Positions 1 to 11,808 are shown, counted from the first letter of the stretch. The stretch is DNA of 64,000 nucleotides from Cepaea nemoralis (GCA_014155875.1 JACEFZ010014529.1:63915-127914); one strand, 5' to 3'. Numbers and translations are program-made. Notes: generated by a model from the sequence alone, not told the origin.

Positions 1-833
1 TCATGGCTATTGTTGGTTTTAGCCGAGTTGATCCATTTTGTGCACACGTCCTGGACTGTACTGACATAATCTATAAAGGTTTGGTTTGGCTGTGGAGATA
101 ATTTGGCAAATTGTTGTTGGTAACCTGCAGTATCTAAAGAAAAATGTTGGAGAATGCGTTGTTTTAGGTAGTCATAGTCTTTTCGCATTTCCTTTGGTAC
201 TGTCTCTATTACTTTTAATGGTTCAAGAGCTAAGTTCCTCATTAGAATAAATGCCCAATCTGATTTTATGATATTATGGTAGGACATGAGACACTCAAAT
301 TTTTCCAAGTAGGCGCTGATGGAATCTCCTGAGCAGAACGCCTTCACGAGGCCTTTATACTTATTATATTTTTGTTCTTCCTCTTTGCTTCTAAGCTTAT
401 TTATCGATATTTCTGTGTTGGATTAAATCTCCATTTGTTTTAGTTTCACTTGCGTATCCGCATTCAATTGGGCTTGCTTGGCCGCCGCGTCGAGCTCCAT
501 TTGTAGTTTCTTTTCTGCTGCTTGCAGTTTCTTTTCTTCGGCCTCCATTTGCATCTGCATTTTCTTTTCTTCGGCCTGCATTTGCAATTTCTTTTCTTCG
601 GCCTCCATTTGCAATTTCTTTTCTTCGGCCTCCATTTGCAATTTCTTTTCTTCGGCCTCCATTTGCAATTTCTTTTCTTCGGCCTCCATTTGCAATTTCT
701 TTTCCTCTCGTTCTATCGCTCTTTCTTCACGGGCAATGTTTTCTGCGTGTGTTTTCTGTGCCCATTCTGACAATTTCTCCTCTTTATAACCTAGTTTTAT
801 TCCTTGCTCAATGCATTTCTCTAAGGTAGACAT
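1..833 (-). mobile_element. Retroelement gag-like ORF with an internal stop, cut by the window edge
   Basis: Read on the minus strand from an ATG at 833, the frame encodes a 136-residue coiled-coil leader rich in Glu, Lys and Gln, then an ochre stop at 423-425. The same frame is open again from 422 to the window edge. That downstream part resembles the capsid-like region of LTR-retrotransposon gag proteins, with a segment around SISAYLEKFE and Trp, Phe and Leu spacing typical of the helical capsid fold. The leader start (MSTLEKCIEQGIKLG) also looks like the N-terminus of such gag proteins. No protease or polymerase is visible because the element runs off the left edge, and no LTR was identified. 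It is probably a dead copy. Family assignment is by pattern only. Confidence 0.6.
530..705 (-). repeat. 27-bp minisatellite inside the gag-like coiled coil
   Basis: About five to six tandem copies of a 27-base unit encode the nonapeptide EEKKLQMEA on the minus strand. The unit length is a multiple of three, so copy-number change would keep the frame and only lengthen the coiled coil. Confidence 0.85.
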
Positions 834-1513
834 TTTGTGTTTTACTTGTTTATAATGTTTATAAAGTTAAATCCCTTAGAAAAAATGTTGTGTAGTCGAA
901 AATTTGGTTAACTCCCTTAATTATTCATGTGTAAATCAAAATGCAAGGTTATATTGCTGACACGGTCATGAATATGCAAACAAATCAGTATGAAACAAAA
1001 TAATACATAGATGAAAGATGAGAAGTACAGCTTAGAGTTACAATGGGTATGACATGAAACTTAGCTTTCAATCCCAGAACTTGATGTTGTCTTGTACTCT
1101 CGTCACTGTTGGAAAAGTTACATGGGTTGCACGCGGCACTATTTGCGGAACAACCTGCTCGTAGAGTGAGAAAACATTAGTAACGGTAAAAAAAAATGTC
1201 ACAGTCATGTCAAAAATAGTGTATAGAATAACGATAATGAGGCACTTCGAAGGCACTGCTGTGACGCTGCTGAGGGACTCAGATTAATTCTATTTTATCG
1301 CTAGATAGCTACTAATTTTTGTAAACTTGTAAAGTTAACAATTTTTTTGATTTAAACAAATCAATGTGATATGATCAATTAAGTAATTTTACATGGCAAT
1401 TAATAGCTCTTTCACAAAACATTTTATGCCAAAACCGGAAAACTAGCCCCCAAAAAGCCTGTCATCATCTTGCTCTTATCTAGGTAACTGAACTTGGGTT
1501 CATACAGGCAACA
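834..1513. other. No recognised feature
   Basis: AT-rich sequence without a convincing ORF. It lies upstream of the gag-like ORF and could contain leader or LTR sequence, but no TG...CA termini or primer-binding site could be identified. Confidence 0.5.
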
Positions 1514-2077
1514 ATAAATCTGCTCGCTATGAGAATCGAATATTTATTGTATATACATATACAGTATGCGTTGACGCATATTACATATCACAGATAGTTA
1601 ATATCAAACACAGAGTTGTCATACAGCAATCTAGCACACTATCTAGCCTATGTATATATATATATCTATGAATATCTATTGAGTCCCTCTCAGGCAGGCC
1701 TTGTTGCCTCTCTCAAGTCCGTCTGTCCTCTGCCGGTCTCCGCGTGTCCCAATCCGACACGGGCGGTAACTCTGTCCGAGTTCCTCGTGGACCCTCATAA
1801 ATCTGCTCGCTATGAGAATCGAATATTTATTGTATATACATATACAGTATGCGTTGACGCATATTACATATCACAGATAGTTAATATCAAACACAGAGTT
1901 GTCATACAGCAATCTAGCACACTATCTAGCCTATGTATATATATATATCTATGAATATCTATTGAGTCCCTCTCAGGCAGGCCTTGTTGCCTCTCTCAAG
2001 TCCGTCTGTCCTCTGCCGGTCTCCGCGTGTCCCAATCCGACACGGGCGGTAACTCTGTCCGAGTTCCTCGTGGACCC
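1514..2077 (+). repeat. Near-identical 283-bp direct tandem duplication
   Basis: The block starting ATAAATCTGCTCGCTATGAG at 1514 is repeated from 1797, with a constant offset of 283 bases through to GTTCCTCGTGGACCC, which ends at 1794 and 2077. I saw no differences between the copies by eye. They contain a short TATATATATATA run. The duplication is either recent or an assembly artefact. Confidence 0.9.
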
Positions 2078-2244
2078 CGCTTTAGGCGGGCCACATCAGT
2101 GTCCACGGACCCATGGACTCGATGACTAGTGTTTCGAGAAGGCTCTAGATTACTCGGGCTCTGAGCGACTCGCTTCTCTCCCTTGGGCTGGAGTTGCAGC
2201 CCTCTAATAATATATCTAACGGTGAGGCGGTGACACGAGGCAGC

Positions 2245-2600
2245 CCCGGGCATGTCATGCAAATCAAGCCCCGGACATGTCATTAGCTCTAAAACTTAGC
2301 GTACTATCACAGAATACCACTCAGACATTAGCAAGGTACTTAAGAGTATTCCCAAAAGCACTACAAAACTGTGATGATAAAACGAAATGATGCGAGGAAC
2401 GACCCAGGCATGCCATGCGAATCAAGCCCCGGAAATGTCTTTCGCTATAAAAATTAGCGTACAATCGCAGAATACCACTCAGACATTAGCAATGTACTTT
2501 AGGTCATTCCCAGAAGCACTACAAAACTTGTGACGATAAAACGAAATCATGCGAGGCAAGCCCCGAACATGTCATGCGAGGCAAGCGCCGGGCATGTCAA
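2245..2600 (+). repeat. Diverged tandem repeat of about 160 bp
   Basis: The string CAGAATACCACTCAGACATT and its flanks recur twice, together with CAAGCCCCGG(A)CATGTC motifs that appear four to five times. The copies differ at many positions, so the duplication is old. No coding potential was seen. Confidence 0.7.
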
Positions 2601-2702
2601 TTCACCAAGGGATGCAACTCATGAATAACATCGATGGTATTGCTGTGGTTCCTTCCCTTTGTATAATAAACGAACCAAACTGTGATATAAAATAAAGGTG
2701 TG

Positions 2703-2810
<108 letters not shown>

Positions 2811-3985
2811 TCGCCATTTTCTATTGCATACTGGCCTATGCGTGAAGACTGGATACCGTATTTATCTCTATTTGTGTGCTGATAGTAATTCATAATGTCG
2901 GGACGTGCATAGGAGTGTGAGCGGCTGTTATCGGGTTACAGTACTGTTCCGCCGAATGGGAGAGTGCCTGTAGAGTGGGTGTAAGACGATTTTTCGTTAG
3001 TAAAAAGGTGGGTGGGTCAGGTTTCTAAAGCGGCATGCCCACGTGTAAACAATTCAACACAGTGTCCGACTAAGTCTTGCTCATAGTCATAGAGGAGAGC
3101 TGTGATCACCGACACCAGTCGAGGAAGACATGTCTTTTACCTAGCAACTAGTGGATCATACACCAACGAGTGTATAGCACATCCTAGCCGATGTATAATT
3201 CTACACACGAACACAACAAAACTGTCCCATCTCGACCTTAGGCAACTCTTGTAACATGACATGTCACGTGTCAACTGTCCTAACCAGCGACGTTATCATA
3301 TCTCAAATCGGGCATTGATACTTTCGTTACCTCTCTATGTGTCCATACGGATCTATGCATCGTTCTCCAGAAACCCGTTTCCAAGATCAATATATGAGCA
3401 GGATCACTTACAGTGATCACCATGTATGGGAGTGATTCCACTACATTGTCAACATTGCAGCTGAAGGCTAAGGGAAAATGAGCTCGATCATATCATCCTT
3501 TGTGCACCATCGTCGTAAGGCTGTCCACAGATGATTATCCATGATTTCGTCGAATGAAGCACAACAATCTCCCCCACAGTCGGAAGCCAGGTTGCGGGTG
3601 ACGCTATCCCACATTTTCTTGACAATCTCTCCTCGGGGATTAATGCCCTGTATCAAAAGAGACCATGAAATATATAGGTACACGTTATAAGGGAGAGTCT
3701 ATGATTAAAGAATTGACACCATACCGACTTAACAGACAATAGAGTGTTACGCGTTACTTCAAATAGGTATAATGTGCACACCAACTACGGCAGTGAATGT
3801 GACCGATCAGAACTCTTCGAAATGTACATATTCAACCACCTTGGATACACGTAAAACACGACCATGGTCACCATCAAACACAGTCTTACGACTCGCGCAA
3901 TCAGTGTGTGATCTAGTGTGGGTGTCGTCCATTGTCTAATAGTTCCCAACCCTACAAGTGATTTTGGTTTGACAGTAAGCATTCT
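2811..3985. other. No recognised feature
   Basis: Both strands show only short ORFs with no recognisable domain or repeat unit. Confidence 0.4.
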
Positions 3986-3989
3986 GTTC

Positions 3990-4180
3990 TCCCGGACTCA
4001 TTGTGCTAACCTGTTCATTGTTGTAACTGCCTTACCGGTCCTGATGTCGATGCTATCGTGATCTAAGGATAATGTTCTATTTACCACTGATGCTAGATAT
4101 ACACAATGGTCTACTATTATCAATTCGGTGTCGTCAATAAAGATTGATGGTACCCTATGTGCACCTTGTGACATAATCTG
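3990..4180 (-). mobile_element. LINE fragment, inverted copy of part of the LINE at 4.4-5.8 kb
   Basis: The reverse complement of this stretch matches 5000-5175 closely, including the segments encoding KTQIMSQGAHG and IFIDDAEL. It is a truncated reverse-transcriptase fragment in opposite orientation to the larger copy, so the two could form a long hairpin in a read-through transcript. Confidence 0.8.
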
Positions 4181-4384
4181 AACCTTCGTTTTCTAAGTGG
4201 TAAACACGTGACATAATCTAAATCTTCATTTTCCAAGTGGTAAACACAATTCAGAACAAACAGTAGAGAATACCGCTAGTAGCTGCTGGTGTAACGGACA
4301 TATACCTTCTGAATTATATAATTCTGAATTTATTGCAATCCCGCCAAAAAAAATCAGGAACCTTGGAATGTGATCAACATAGAA

Positions 4385-5815
4385 CAATTAGTATAATGTG
4401 TCACATCACAAAGATTTTGCTAAGACTTATTATGCAAAGGGTGAAGAAGAAAATACACCCTGAAATAGGAGAACAATGTGGGTTTGTAGAAGGAAAGGGT
4501 ACATTACAGTAAATTTTGTGTATATGCTGCGTTCATTTATGGAACGTTCTATAGAAGTAAACAAAGATATTCATCTTTGCTTTATTGACTACACAAAGGC
4601 TTTCGACAGAGTAAGACATGTCAACATAGTAGATGTGCTTGCAGATCTACACATTGATGGAAAATACATTAGAGTTTGAAATCAAGAGTGGAGTTAAGCA
4701 AGGTTGTGAACTAGCTCCGACCCTCTTTGGAATATACTTTTCACTTCTACTTAAATATGCCTTTAGTGATCAGGATGGTGGTATATACGTTCACTCGCGC
4801 TCAGATGACGGCCTCTACAATGCTCAGAGATTGAAAGTCAAGACCAAAATTAGGAGGGTACTGATCAGAGAGTTGCTTTTTGCAGATGATACTGCAATTA
4901 CAACCCACACTGAGGAAGAATTACAACATCTACTATCTGCATTCTCCAATGCGTGTTCTGAATTTGGCTTAACAATTAGCAAAAAGAAGACACAGATTAT
5001 GTCACAAGGTGCACATGGTGTACCATCAATCTTTATTGACGACGCCGAACTAGACATAGTAGAACATTTTACATATCTAGGATCAGTGGTAAATAGAAAA
5101 TTATCCCTAGATCAGGAAATCAACATCAGGATTGGTAAGGCAGAAACAACAATGAACAGGTTAAGTAAAATAGTCTGGGAGAACAGGAAGCTTACTGCCA
5201 AAACAAGAGTCCTTGTCTATCAAGACTGTGTTCTTAGTACTCTTCTTTATGGCAGTGAAACCTGGACAACTTACTCACGCCAAGAGAAACGTTTAAACAG
5301 CTTTCGTATGCGGTGTCTGCGAAGAATACTTGGTATAAATTGGCAAGACAAATTCCCAAATACTGAAGTATTGGAAAGATCAGGTTGTGTGACGGTATAT
5401 TCCATGCTCAGTCTTCGTAGACTTAGATGGATAGGACACGTTAGGAGGGTGGATGACGGTAGAATACCAAATGACATCTTTTTAGTGCATTACAGATGGG
5501 TAAGAGATCTCAAGGTCGGCCTCTACTACGATACAAAGATGTGTGTAAGTGGGACATGACTGATACAGGCATTGATAATGCACATTGGGAACAAGTCGCC
5601 GCTGAACATGGAGGTCAAATATCAGAAATGGAATAAAGACAAAGAAGAAAATTATTGCAGATAAGTCACATACTGAACGTGTGAGGCGTAAGATGGTGCA
5701 TGATGGTGAAAATGAAAATGACTATGTGTTGACATGCATCCACTGTGGACGATCATTTACAGCGCGAATTGGTCATATCAGTCACATTCGCCACAGCCAT
5801 GGGTTGTAGTTATTA
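4385..5815 (+). mobile_element. Non-LTR retrotransposon (LINE) reverse-transcriptase remnant with C-terminal zinc finger
   Basis: The translation runs from the RT fingers (EIGEQCGFVEGKGT near 4460) through a palm segment (FIDYTKAFDRVRH), the GVKQGCELAPTLF motif, and the catalytic FADD box at about 4879-4890 in an open frame of 308 residues (4633-5559). It continues into the thumb-like YGSETWT and RIGHVRR region. In a shifted frame it ends with a CCHH finger (CIHCGRSFTARIGHISHIRH, 5733-5792), followed by a stop at 5806. A deletion and frame changes near 4680 and 5560 make it non-autonomous. The endonuclease domain is absent. The clade is uncertain, possibly RTE-like. Confidence 0.85.
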
Positions 5816-6171
5816 AGCCTTTTTGAATCACATTGTAACAAATTATCATCTGTCAAGACGGCAAGGTGCCAATGATTGTAGATATGACCACAACCCCCAG
5901 TTTCTGCGTGACATAAACTGTTCATGCATTAGGGATTATTATCTTGGCTCGTTAGCGTTGTGCCTGAATGTCAAATGACAATACGGCAATTTGGAGCTAT
6001 TATCGCAGCATCACTGAGATAATGTCTGTTGTGCAGATAGTCTGACAAATGTTAAACCTAATGGCTTCGGGTAACAGATGTGTGATCATCATCACCAAGC
6101 TCCTTGCAAAGTGACGTTGGCGTTCGTGTATCTTGAGCACTATTATGGATCAATTATGTTGATAATATACC

Positions 6172-6200
6172 TCCATCCCTCCATCCCTCCATCCCTCCAT
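6172..6200 (+). repeat. (CCCTCCAT)n short tandem repeat
   Basis: An eight-base unit is repeated three to four times at the edge of a LINE fragment. Confidence 0.8.
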
Positions 6201-6225
6201 CTTTGATCACCTTTCTTTTTATTGT

Positions 6226-6430
6226 CCGGGGCTTCCAGATCGACCATCATCACCATCATGTGGTCAGCCAAATGGCATGGGCGGTCATGTCTCTCTACAG
6301 ATTTCGGTCTACGGTTTTCTGTATCAAATCTGCTGATGATATTCCGCCATGCCATCGGCTCAGACCATCCAGCATCATTTCTCTTGGCCTGCCTCTGTTC
6401 CCCTTGACCTTTCTGCCAAAATTTAGAGAA
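6226..6430 (-). mobile_element. LINE 3'-end fragment
   Basis: This stretch shares the string GCTGATGATATTCC and the surrounding CATCATTTCTCTTGG/CCTGCCTCTG blocks with LINE tails at 8238-8540 and 19690-20365, all on the minus strand. Only the end of the ORF and the 3' UTR are present. Confidence 0.65.
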
Positions 6431-6837
6431 AAAGAAATATAGTAATACTAGCGACACCTATCCCACAGCTGAGACGGATGTTCACGAGACAGACTAGATT
6501 GTTGTACACATCATCGCTAATAGCAGCTACACCTGGCTGCAAAAACTACAACCAATCAACAAACAGCTACCTACGCCTAAATAACCAATTGTTTTTCTTC
6601 GCGGTTTACTTGTCACATCAAGGTTGTGACCTAAAGTAACATTCACAGATTTAAGTGCAAAGTCGCACCAAAATTATATTAGGGTCAAGAAATGAATATT
6701 GTCATATAAACATCAGGCCTAATACCTAGACTGTATTACCCACAAAAAATAGTGACTGGAAGGGGCATTTGCTGCAACATTGTGAAATTAACAAATCAAA
6801 ATAACGTGTTTATAATATTTATAAACACAATGGTGCA

Positions 6838-6922
6838 GTTAAATTTACAAACACAGGGGTGTAGTTTAATTTACAAACACAGGGGTATAGTTTAATTTAC
6901 AAACACATAGTTTAATTTACAA
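6838..6922 (+). repeat. Minisatellite of about 28 bp, three to four copies
   Basis: The unit is close to TTTACAAACACAGGGGTGTAG followed by TTTAA. Confidence 0.8.
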
Positions 6923-7079
6923 CCGCAAAAAAGTAGCAAAGGACTCTACTTGCATTTGGGCTTACAGAGTATAAAGTATATATATTTTCATATAGAGTTT
7001 TCCAAATAGTTGTTTCCGTGTGTGTTCGTTATTTGTGTGCTGACGAAGGCTTTGGCAGCAACATCTATTTTGTTACCTG

Positions 7080-8160
7080 TGATCGTGTTCAAAAAACCTA
7101 AGTGGAACAACATGGGGAGCCAGTGCGAAAAGAAAGTTTATCAACAGAGCGTACGACCACACCTGGAATATGGGTCAACTGCGTGGTGTTGAGTATCAAA
7201 AACCATTCTAAAAGAGCTGGACAAGGTGCAAAATCAAGCACTTAAAGTCACCAAAGGAGGAATGAGATTAACCTCTATAGTGGAGATGGAGAAGATAGGA
7301 GGACACCAGCACTGAGAGAGCTCAGAGATACGAAAATGCTAATACAAGCAAACGGTTCCTCAGCTTGTAAGGTCACCCTATGAAGGGCATTGTTTAAAGC
7401 CTAGCTGTGGAACGGTTGAAAAGAAGCAGTTTTATCCACCAGGCCAAACGACTCTGCCGAGAAACCACCGATCTGACCACAGTTGGTATCTCCCTGAAAA
7501 TTATTCCAGGATGAATTCCATGGAAAGAGGAACATAGACTATCACTACAAATCCAGACACAAGTGTGAGGAATATTTGACAAGGAAGAATAGAACAGCCA
7601 CTCTCAGCTTCCTTAATGAAGAAAACCTACAGGAGCCCTGGATTCTAGTCCACACAAATGGGTCAGAACAAAATGTTGTTCGAAATGGAGGAGAGGGGTG
7701 TATATAGAATACCCACATAATATTAGGGACACGGCCAGAGTACCAACAGTAAAGTACTACCTTAACCATGATGCAGAAATTTAGGCAATCAAAATAGCAA
7801 CAGAGAAATTACTAACTACCCCACCTGTGGTGCTATTGACAGATGCAAAATCAGTACTGGAGGCACTCTTGACTGGGAAATTGCCCGTGCTACGGACACT
7901 ACTTTCTGAACTTGGCAGCTATCGTAAGGTCACCCATACAGTGGATACCATCCCACTGTGGAGTACCCGGAAACGACAGAGCTGATCTATTAGCTAAGAA
8001 AGGAGCAAAAGAACAGCCTGATGTTCCCGTTACATACCACCAAAAGAAAATAATGATCAAATCATTTAGAAAGCCATCAAAACCAGCTCATGACGACTAC
8101 CACCTTATGACGTTTTGCCTAGAGAAACAACAGTGGAAAATAAACTCTATGGACCACTGA
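7080..8160 (+). mobile_element. Degenerate LINE with RNase H domain
   Basis: Broken frames encode VRPHLEYGSTAW and ELDKVQNQALKVTKGG, typical of the RT C-terminal region of LINEs that carry RNase H. A frame at 7912-8160 then encodes WIPSHCGVPGNDRADLLAK, the C-terminal RNase H motif. Many stops and frame changes show long decay. It is a different family from the finger-ended LINEs nearby, probably in the I/Jockey group; that assignment is inferred from the RNase H module. Confidence 0.75.
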
Positions 8161-8237
8161 GTGAACTAAATCAGACAGTGAAGTTTAAACAAGAAACAAC
8201 ATTGCAGTTATAGACACATTTCAAGCGAACGAAAGCA

Positions 8238-8545
8238 GAAGAAGAATCTCTGCTGATAATATTCCTCCTTGCTATCGAGTATCATCTCAATCCAAACAGC
8301 ATAATTTGTCTTGGTCTGCTTCTGCTTCTCTTCCCCTTGATCTTTCCAGGGGTCACGATGTTCTCCAAGTGACTTTCCTCTTATCATATGACCAAAGAAA
8401 GCTGTTTGTCTCTTTCTTATTGTTGTATATAATGTTCTAGTTTCATTAGCCTCTTACGGGTAGTCGCTGTTAGTTACCCTGACTGTCCATGGAATACGCA
8501 ACATTCGTCTCATACGCCACATCTCTGAGAGTGTAAGGACGGTAA
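8238..8545 (-). mobile_element. LINE C-terminal and 3'-UTR fragment
   Basis: The minus strand encodes MRRMLRIPWTVRVTNSD and the KRQT..FGH motif characteristic of the end of LINE ORF2. It is homologous to the fragment at 19690-20365. Confidence 0.8.
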
Positions 8546-8651
8546 AAGGCAGAAACATTCCGGGAAGGGAGACATATCTGACGATCAGAAGCCTACTGTC
8601 GTGTCTGCATCGCGGAGATGTTATCACGTCCAAATAATGATTAATCGTCAT

Positions 8652-8975
8652 TGTCGCACCCTAGACATGTCCATAGGTGCTCAGACTTCTTCCCTAACAT
8701 CTCCGCCAGCGTGTTTCGACTGATATCTCTAACTAAATGTAAAATGTAAACAATACTAAACTGTAAAATAAAATGTTAGTTTTCAGAGTGAAATAAAGTT
8801 TACATGAGATATAAAATAATGTTTATATTTCTGTACTTTCACTTTATTTGTACCTGAAAACAGTTTTATTATGGTAACCGCTATTTGTGAAATCTGGTTA
8901 AGCTGCGCCGTTTGCAGTTGTGCACCATATTCTCCTTGGAAACTACGGTAAAATATCGGTGCTCTCCCTTCAAAT
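8652..8975. other. No recognised feature
   Basis: AT-rich sequence with no ORF or repeat unit of note. Confidence 0.4.
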
Positions 8976-8979
8976 TCAT

Positions 8980-8997
8980 TCCCCCCCCCCCCCCCCA
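8980..8997 (+). repeat. Poly-C tract
   Basis: A run of about 16 C residues; the length is likely to be unreliable in any assembly. Confidence 0.9.
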
Positions 8998-9036
8998 ACA
9001 GTACTTATTGTGCTTAACGGTTGGTTCAGATCTGTG

Positions 9037-9070
9037 GTGTGTGTGCGTGCGTGTGTGCGTGCGTGCGTGC

Positions 9071-9123
<53 letters not shown>
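9037..9123 (+). repeat. (GT)n microsatellite with GCGT interruptions
   Basis: GT and GCGT units grade into a pure GT run. Confidence 0.95.
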
Positions 9124-9126
<3 letters not shown>

Positions 9127-9234
9127 ACCTAACGCTGAACGGCATAATGGAAGCAGTGTAATAAGAAATAAAAAGAAGAAGCAGCAGCGATATTTCTGTC
9201 TTCCATCACGTCATTTACTCCAGTAGAATATTGC

Positions 9235-9310
9235 CCCGTAAAGCCGTTCTAGAAGCTATCCGGCTGAGCGTGCGGCACACTACTAGACCACTTAGCCACG
9301 GCGACCCCAT
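9235..9310 (-). mobile_element. Probable tRNA-derived SINE head fragment
   Basis: The reverse complement begins GGGGTCGCCGTGGCTAAGTG, which contains a pol III A-box-like TGGCTAAGTGG. No clear B box follows. A related flank, GTAAAGC(C)G..TAGAAGCTA, recurs near 11125. Confidence 0.4.
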
Positions 9311-9659
9311 TAATGATCTAGTGAAGGGTACAGATGAAATCAGACTTTAATGCGAACAATTACCGAAGACCTCTAACCAGTCCAAGTGATCGACAACGTC
9401 ACTGATACCACCGTGTACTTTATATTCCTGTAATCTACTGTACGTCAATTTGCCTGAAACATCACCAACAGCAAGTCAATTCTGGGGCTGACTGCGACGT
9501 CCTGTAAAGGACACACAACTAACTTGAAAAACTAAATCAAGCGTACTGTCTTATTGAACGCTGTCTCGTGACATAGAAGTGTTTCCCCTGGCCGCTTGCA
9601 CAGTAGATGTGTCTAGTTGAATAATTTACGGTACTGCCACCTGGCGGTCTTGACAGCCG

Positions 9660-10008
9660 ATAGTTTTAAACACTGCACTTCAAAGAAGGCGTAACAACTA
9701 CAATCCATGACGGTAGCGAATGTGACTGATCGGACGAATTCGCGCGATAAATGTCCGTCCACAATGGATGCGTGTGAAAATATGGTCATTTCCACCATGA
9801 AGCACCGTCTGACGTCTCATACGCTGGGTGTGTGACTTATCTGCAATCATTTTATCCTTCGTCTTTATTCCATGTCTGACCTTTGCTCTCCATGCAACAC
9901 GATCAGTTGCGACTTGGTCCCGAGCTGTAATATCAATGACCGTATCAATCATATCCCGCTTACACACATCTTTGTATCGTAGCAGAGGCCGACCCGTAAC
10001 CTTTTCAA
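9660..10008 (-). mobile_element. LINE tail with C-terminal zinc finger
   Basis: The minus strand encodes GRPLLRYKDVCKRDM, also seen after 5500 on the plus strand, and ends with a CCHH-like finger (CGRTFIARIRPISHI). It is a second copy of the 4.4-5.8 kb LINE tail. It is interrupted on its upstream side by another LINE, with a CAATCAATCAATCAAT junction at 10008-10023. Confidence 0.8.
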
Positions 10009-10435
10009 TCAATCAATCAATCAGGTGCCGTCTCCACAATGAAGGTTGGCTGGATCTCCAACACTGTCTGTCTCTCGCCTTGACTGTACATTCTGTCAGG
10101 CTGATGTTCGTCAATCTCTGGATGTTATCTTCCCATTTGTATCGTTGTCTACCTCTTGCTCGCTTGCCCTCAACCTTGCCTTCCAGTATGGTTTTGATAA
10201 GAGTATCATGTCTTTTAACGTGGCCGAAATATTTCACTTGCCTCCTCTTTATTTCTTTCATCAACTGTCTCTTCATTCTCAGTTTCTCTAGAACCTCTGC
10301 ATTTGATTGTTTTTGTTTCCATGAAATACGACATATTCGTCTGTATATCCACATCTCCAGGGCTTCTATGCGACTTTCTAGTTGCTTGTTCAATGTCCAG
10401 GCTTCCGCGCCATACAGTACAATTCTCATTTTTAA
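10009..10435 (-). mobile_element. Second LINE, C-terminal region, inserted next to the first
   Basis: An open frame of 138 residues on the minus strand encodes YGAEAWTLNKQLESRIEALE, KYFGHVKRHD and GKRARGRQRYKW, the standard C-terminal block of finger-ended LINE ORF2. Its 3' end is a (TTGA)n tail. A similar GATTGATTGATTG tail marks the LINE ending at 44415. The position suggests target-primed insertion into the older LINE. Confidence 0.85.
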
Positions 10436-10954
10436 TGTGTTATTAATCTCTCAAGATGTCTCCGTGGTCAAAGGCTTGCGAATGCGGTTCGTGAGCCGCT
10501 TACAAGGCGTTCGAAACGCAGCCGCGACCGATTTCTGCGTGTCGCATTGTGTTATAACGTGTTGGTATGTACGTGTACACCAAATTATCACAACAGAACA
10601 TCACAACGCTACCCATCGTAGGCTATGCTCAAGATTTTGGTGTGTCCAGTGTGTGCCGCGTGGTTACACACCCGCTTCACACGCGTGATCCGGGACTGTT
10701 TCCGGATCTGGTCAGGGATATGCACTACTGACGAGCTCAAATGAGGGAGAAACTCGAGTATAGTGCTTCCATATTGACGTGGATAGGCCTTAGGTTCATT
10801 CCAGAATGCGATCGGCGTTGCCAGTAGTGGGTTGTGCTCAATATTTAAATTTCAAATCCCGAAACAACCACATAATCCAAAAAAAAAAAAAATGCTGGTG
10901 TTGACTGTGACGTCCTGTAAAAGATATACAACTTATTTCTGTTCTGCTAGACTA

Positions 10955-11115
10955 TGTGTTAACCTGGTCATTGTTGTTGCTACCTTGCCAATCCTGATGT
11001 TGATTTCCTGATCTAGGGATAATTGATTGTTTACCCCTGACCCTAGATCCTATATGAAATGGTCAACTATCTCCAGCTCTGCGTCGTCTATAAACATTGA
11101 TGACATTGAATGTTG
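10955..11115 (-). mobile_element. LINE reverse-transcriptase fragment
   Basis: The reverse complement matches 5030-5175 of the plus-strand LINE, including the region encoding IDDAEL. It may be the upstream part of the LINE whose tail lies at 9660-10008, split by the insertion at 10009 onward. Confidence 0.65.
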
Positions 11116-11261
11116 TCCAGTAAAGCGCTGTAGAAGCTAGGCGACCGGCCCTCTTATTTCCGTGGACTCAGTGTCCGGGACAATGTCATTACAAGTTTGC
11201 CAAGGTTAGTGACCGTTACTGGGACCAGCGGAAAGCACTCATGCGTACAACATCTACCCTT

Positions 11262-11500
11262 TGTTGACCTTGTGTATCATTGACAGTAAACCTGATCGTG
11301 TGGAGACTGTGGCACACTTTGTGTCTCTAGGCCACGGGATCTCAGCAGCTACTATTTGTGATTCCATCCTCACGTTGGATCTTGTGTGTCACTGACAGTA
11401 AACCTGATATCGTGTGAGGACTGTGGGCATACTTTGTATCTGTAAACCACGGGATCTCAGCAGCTATTACCTGCTATTCCAGCCTCCTGTTGGATATTGC
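11262..11500 (+). repeat. Diverged tandem duplication of about 119 bp
   Basis: The string TGACAGTAAACCTGAT and CCACGGGATCTCAGCAGCTA each occur twice in the same order. Confidence 0.85.
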
Positions 11501-11662
11501 GACCACAGAAGTTACGCTCTGCTCTCCTACTGCTCTACCATGAACTTTACGCTTTCTTAAATAAAATAAAAAAACATTTAAACACCAAAAAAAAACTACT
11601 ATTCTGGGCGTTTCCACGTAGCACGGATATGTTTGTAAATAATGACTGGCATAAACCACTAA

Positions 11663-11808
11663 CAGTTGTTCATACACTAACAGTTGTCGATACACTAACA
11701 GTAGTTCATACACTAACAGTTGCCGATACACTAACAGTTGTTGATACACTAACAGTTGCCGATACACTAACAGTTGTTGATACACTAACAGTTGTTGATA
11801 CACTAACG
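11663..11808 (+). repeat. 18-bp minisatellite, about eight copies
   Basis: The unit is ACTAACAGTTGTTGATAC with variants GTCGATAC, GTTCATAC and GCCGATAC. The unit length is a multiple of three, so it keeps long reading frames open on both strands. No gene is inferred. Confidence 0.95.

Noticed and set aside
9828..10688. A 286-codon plus-strand ORF
   Set aside because: It is antisense to two LINE fragments whose RT-type motifs are readable on the minus strand.
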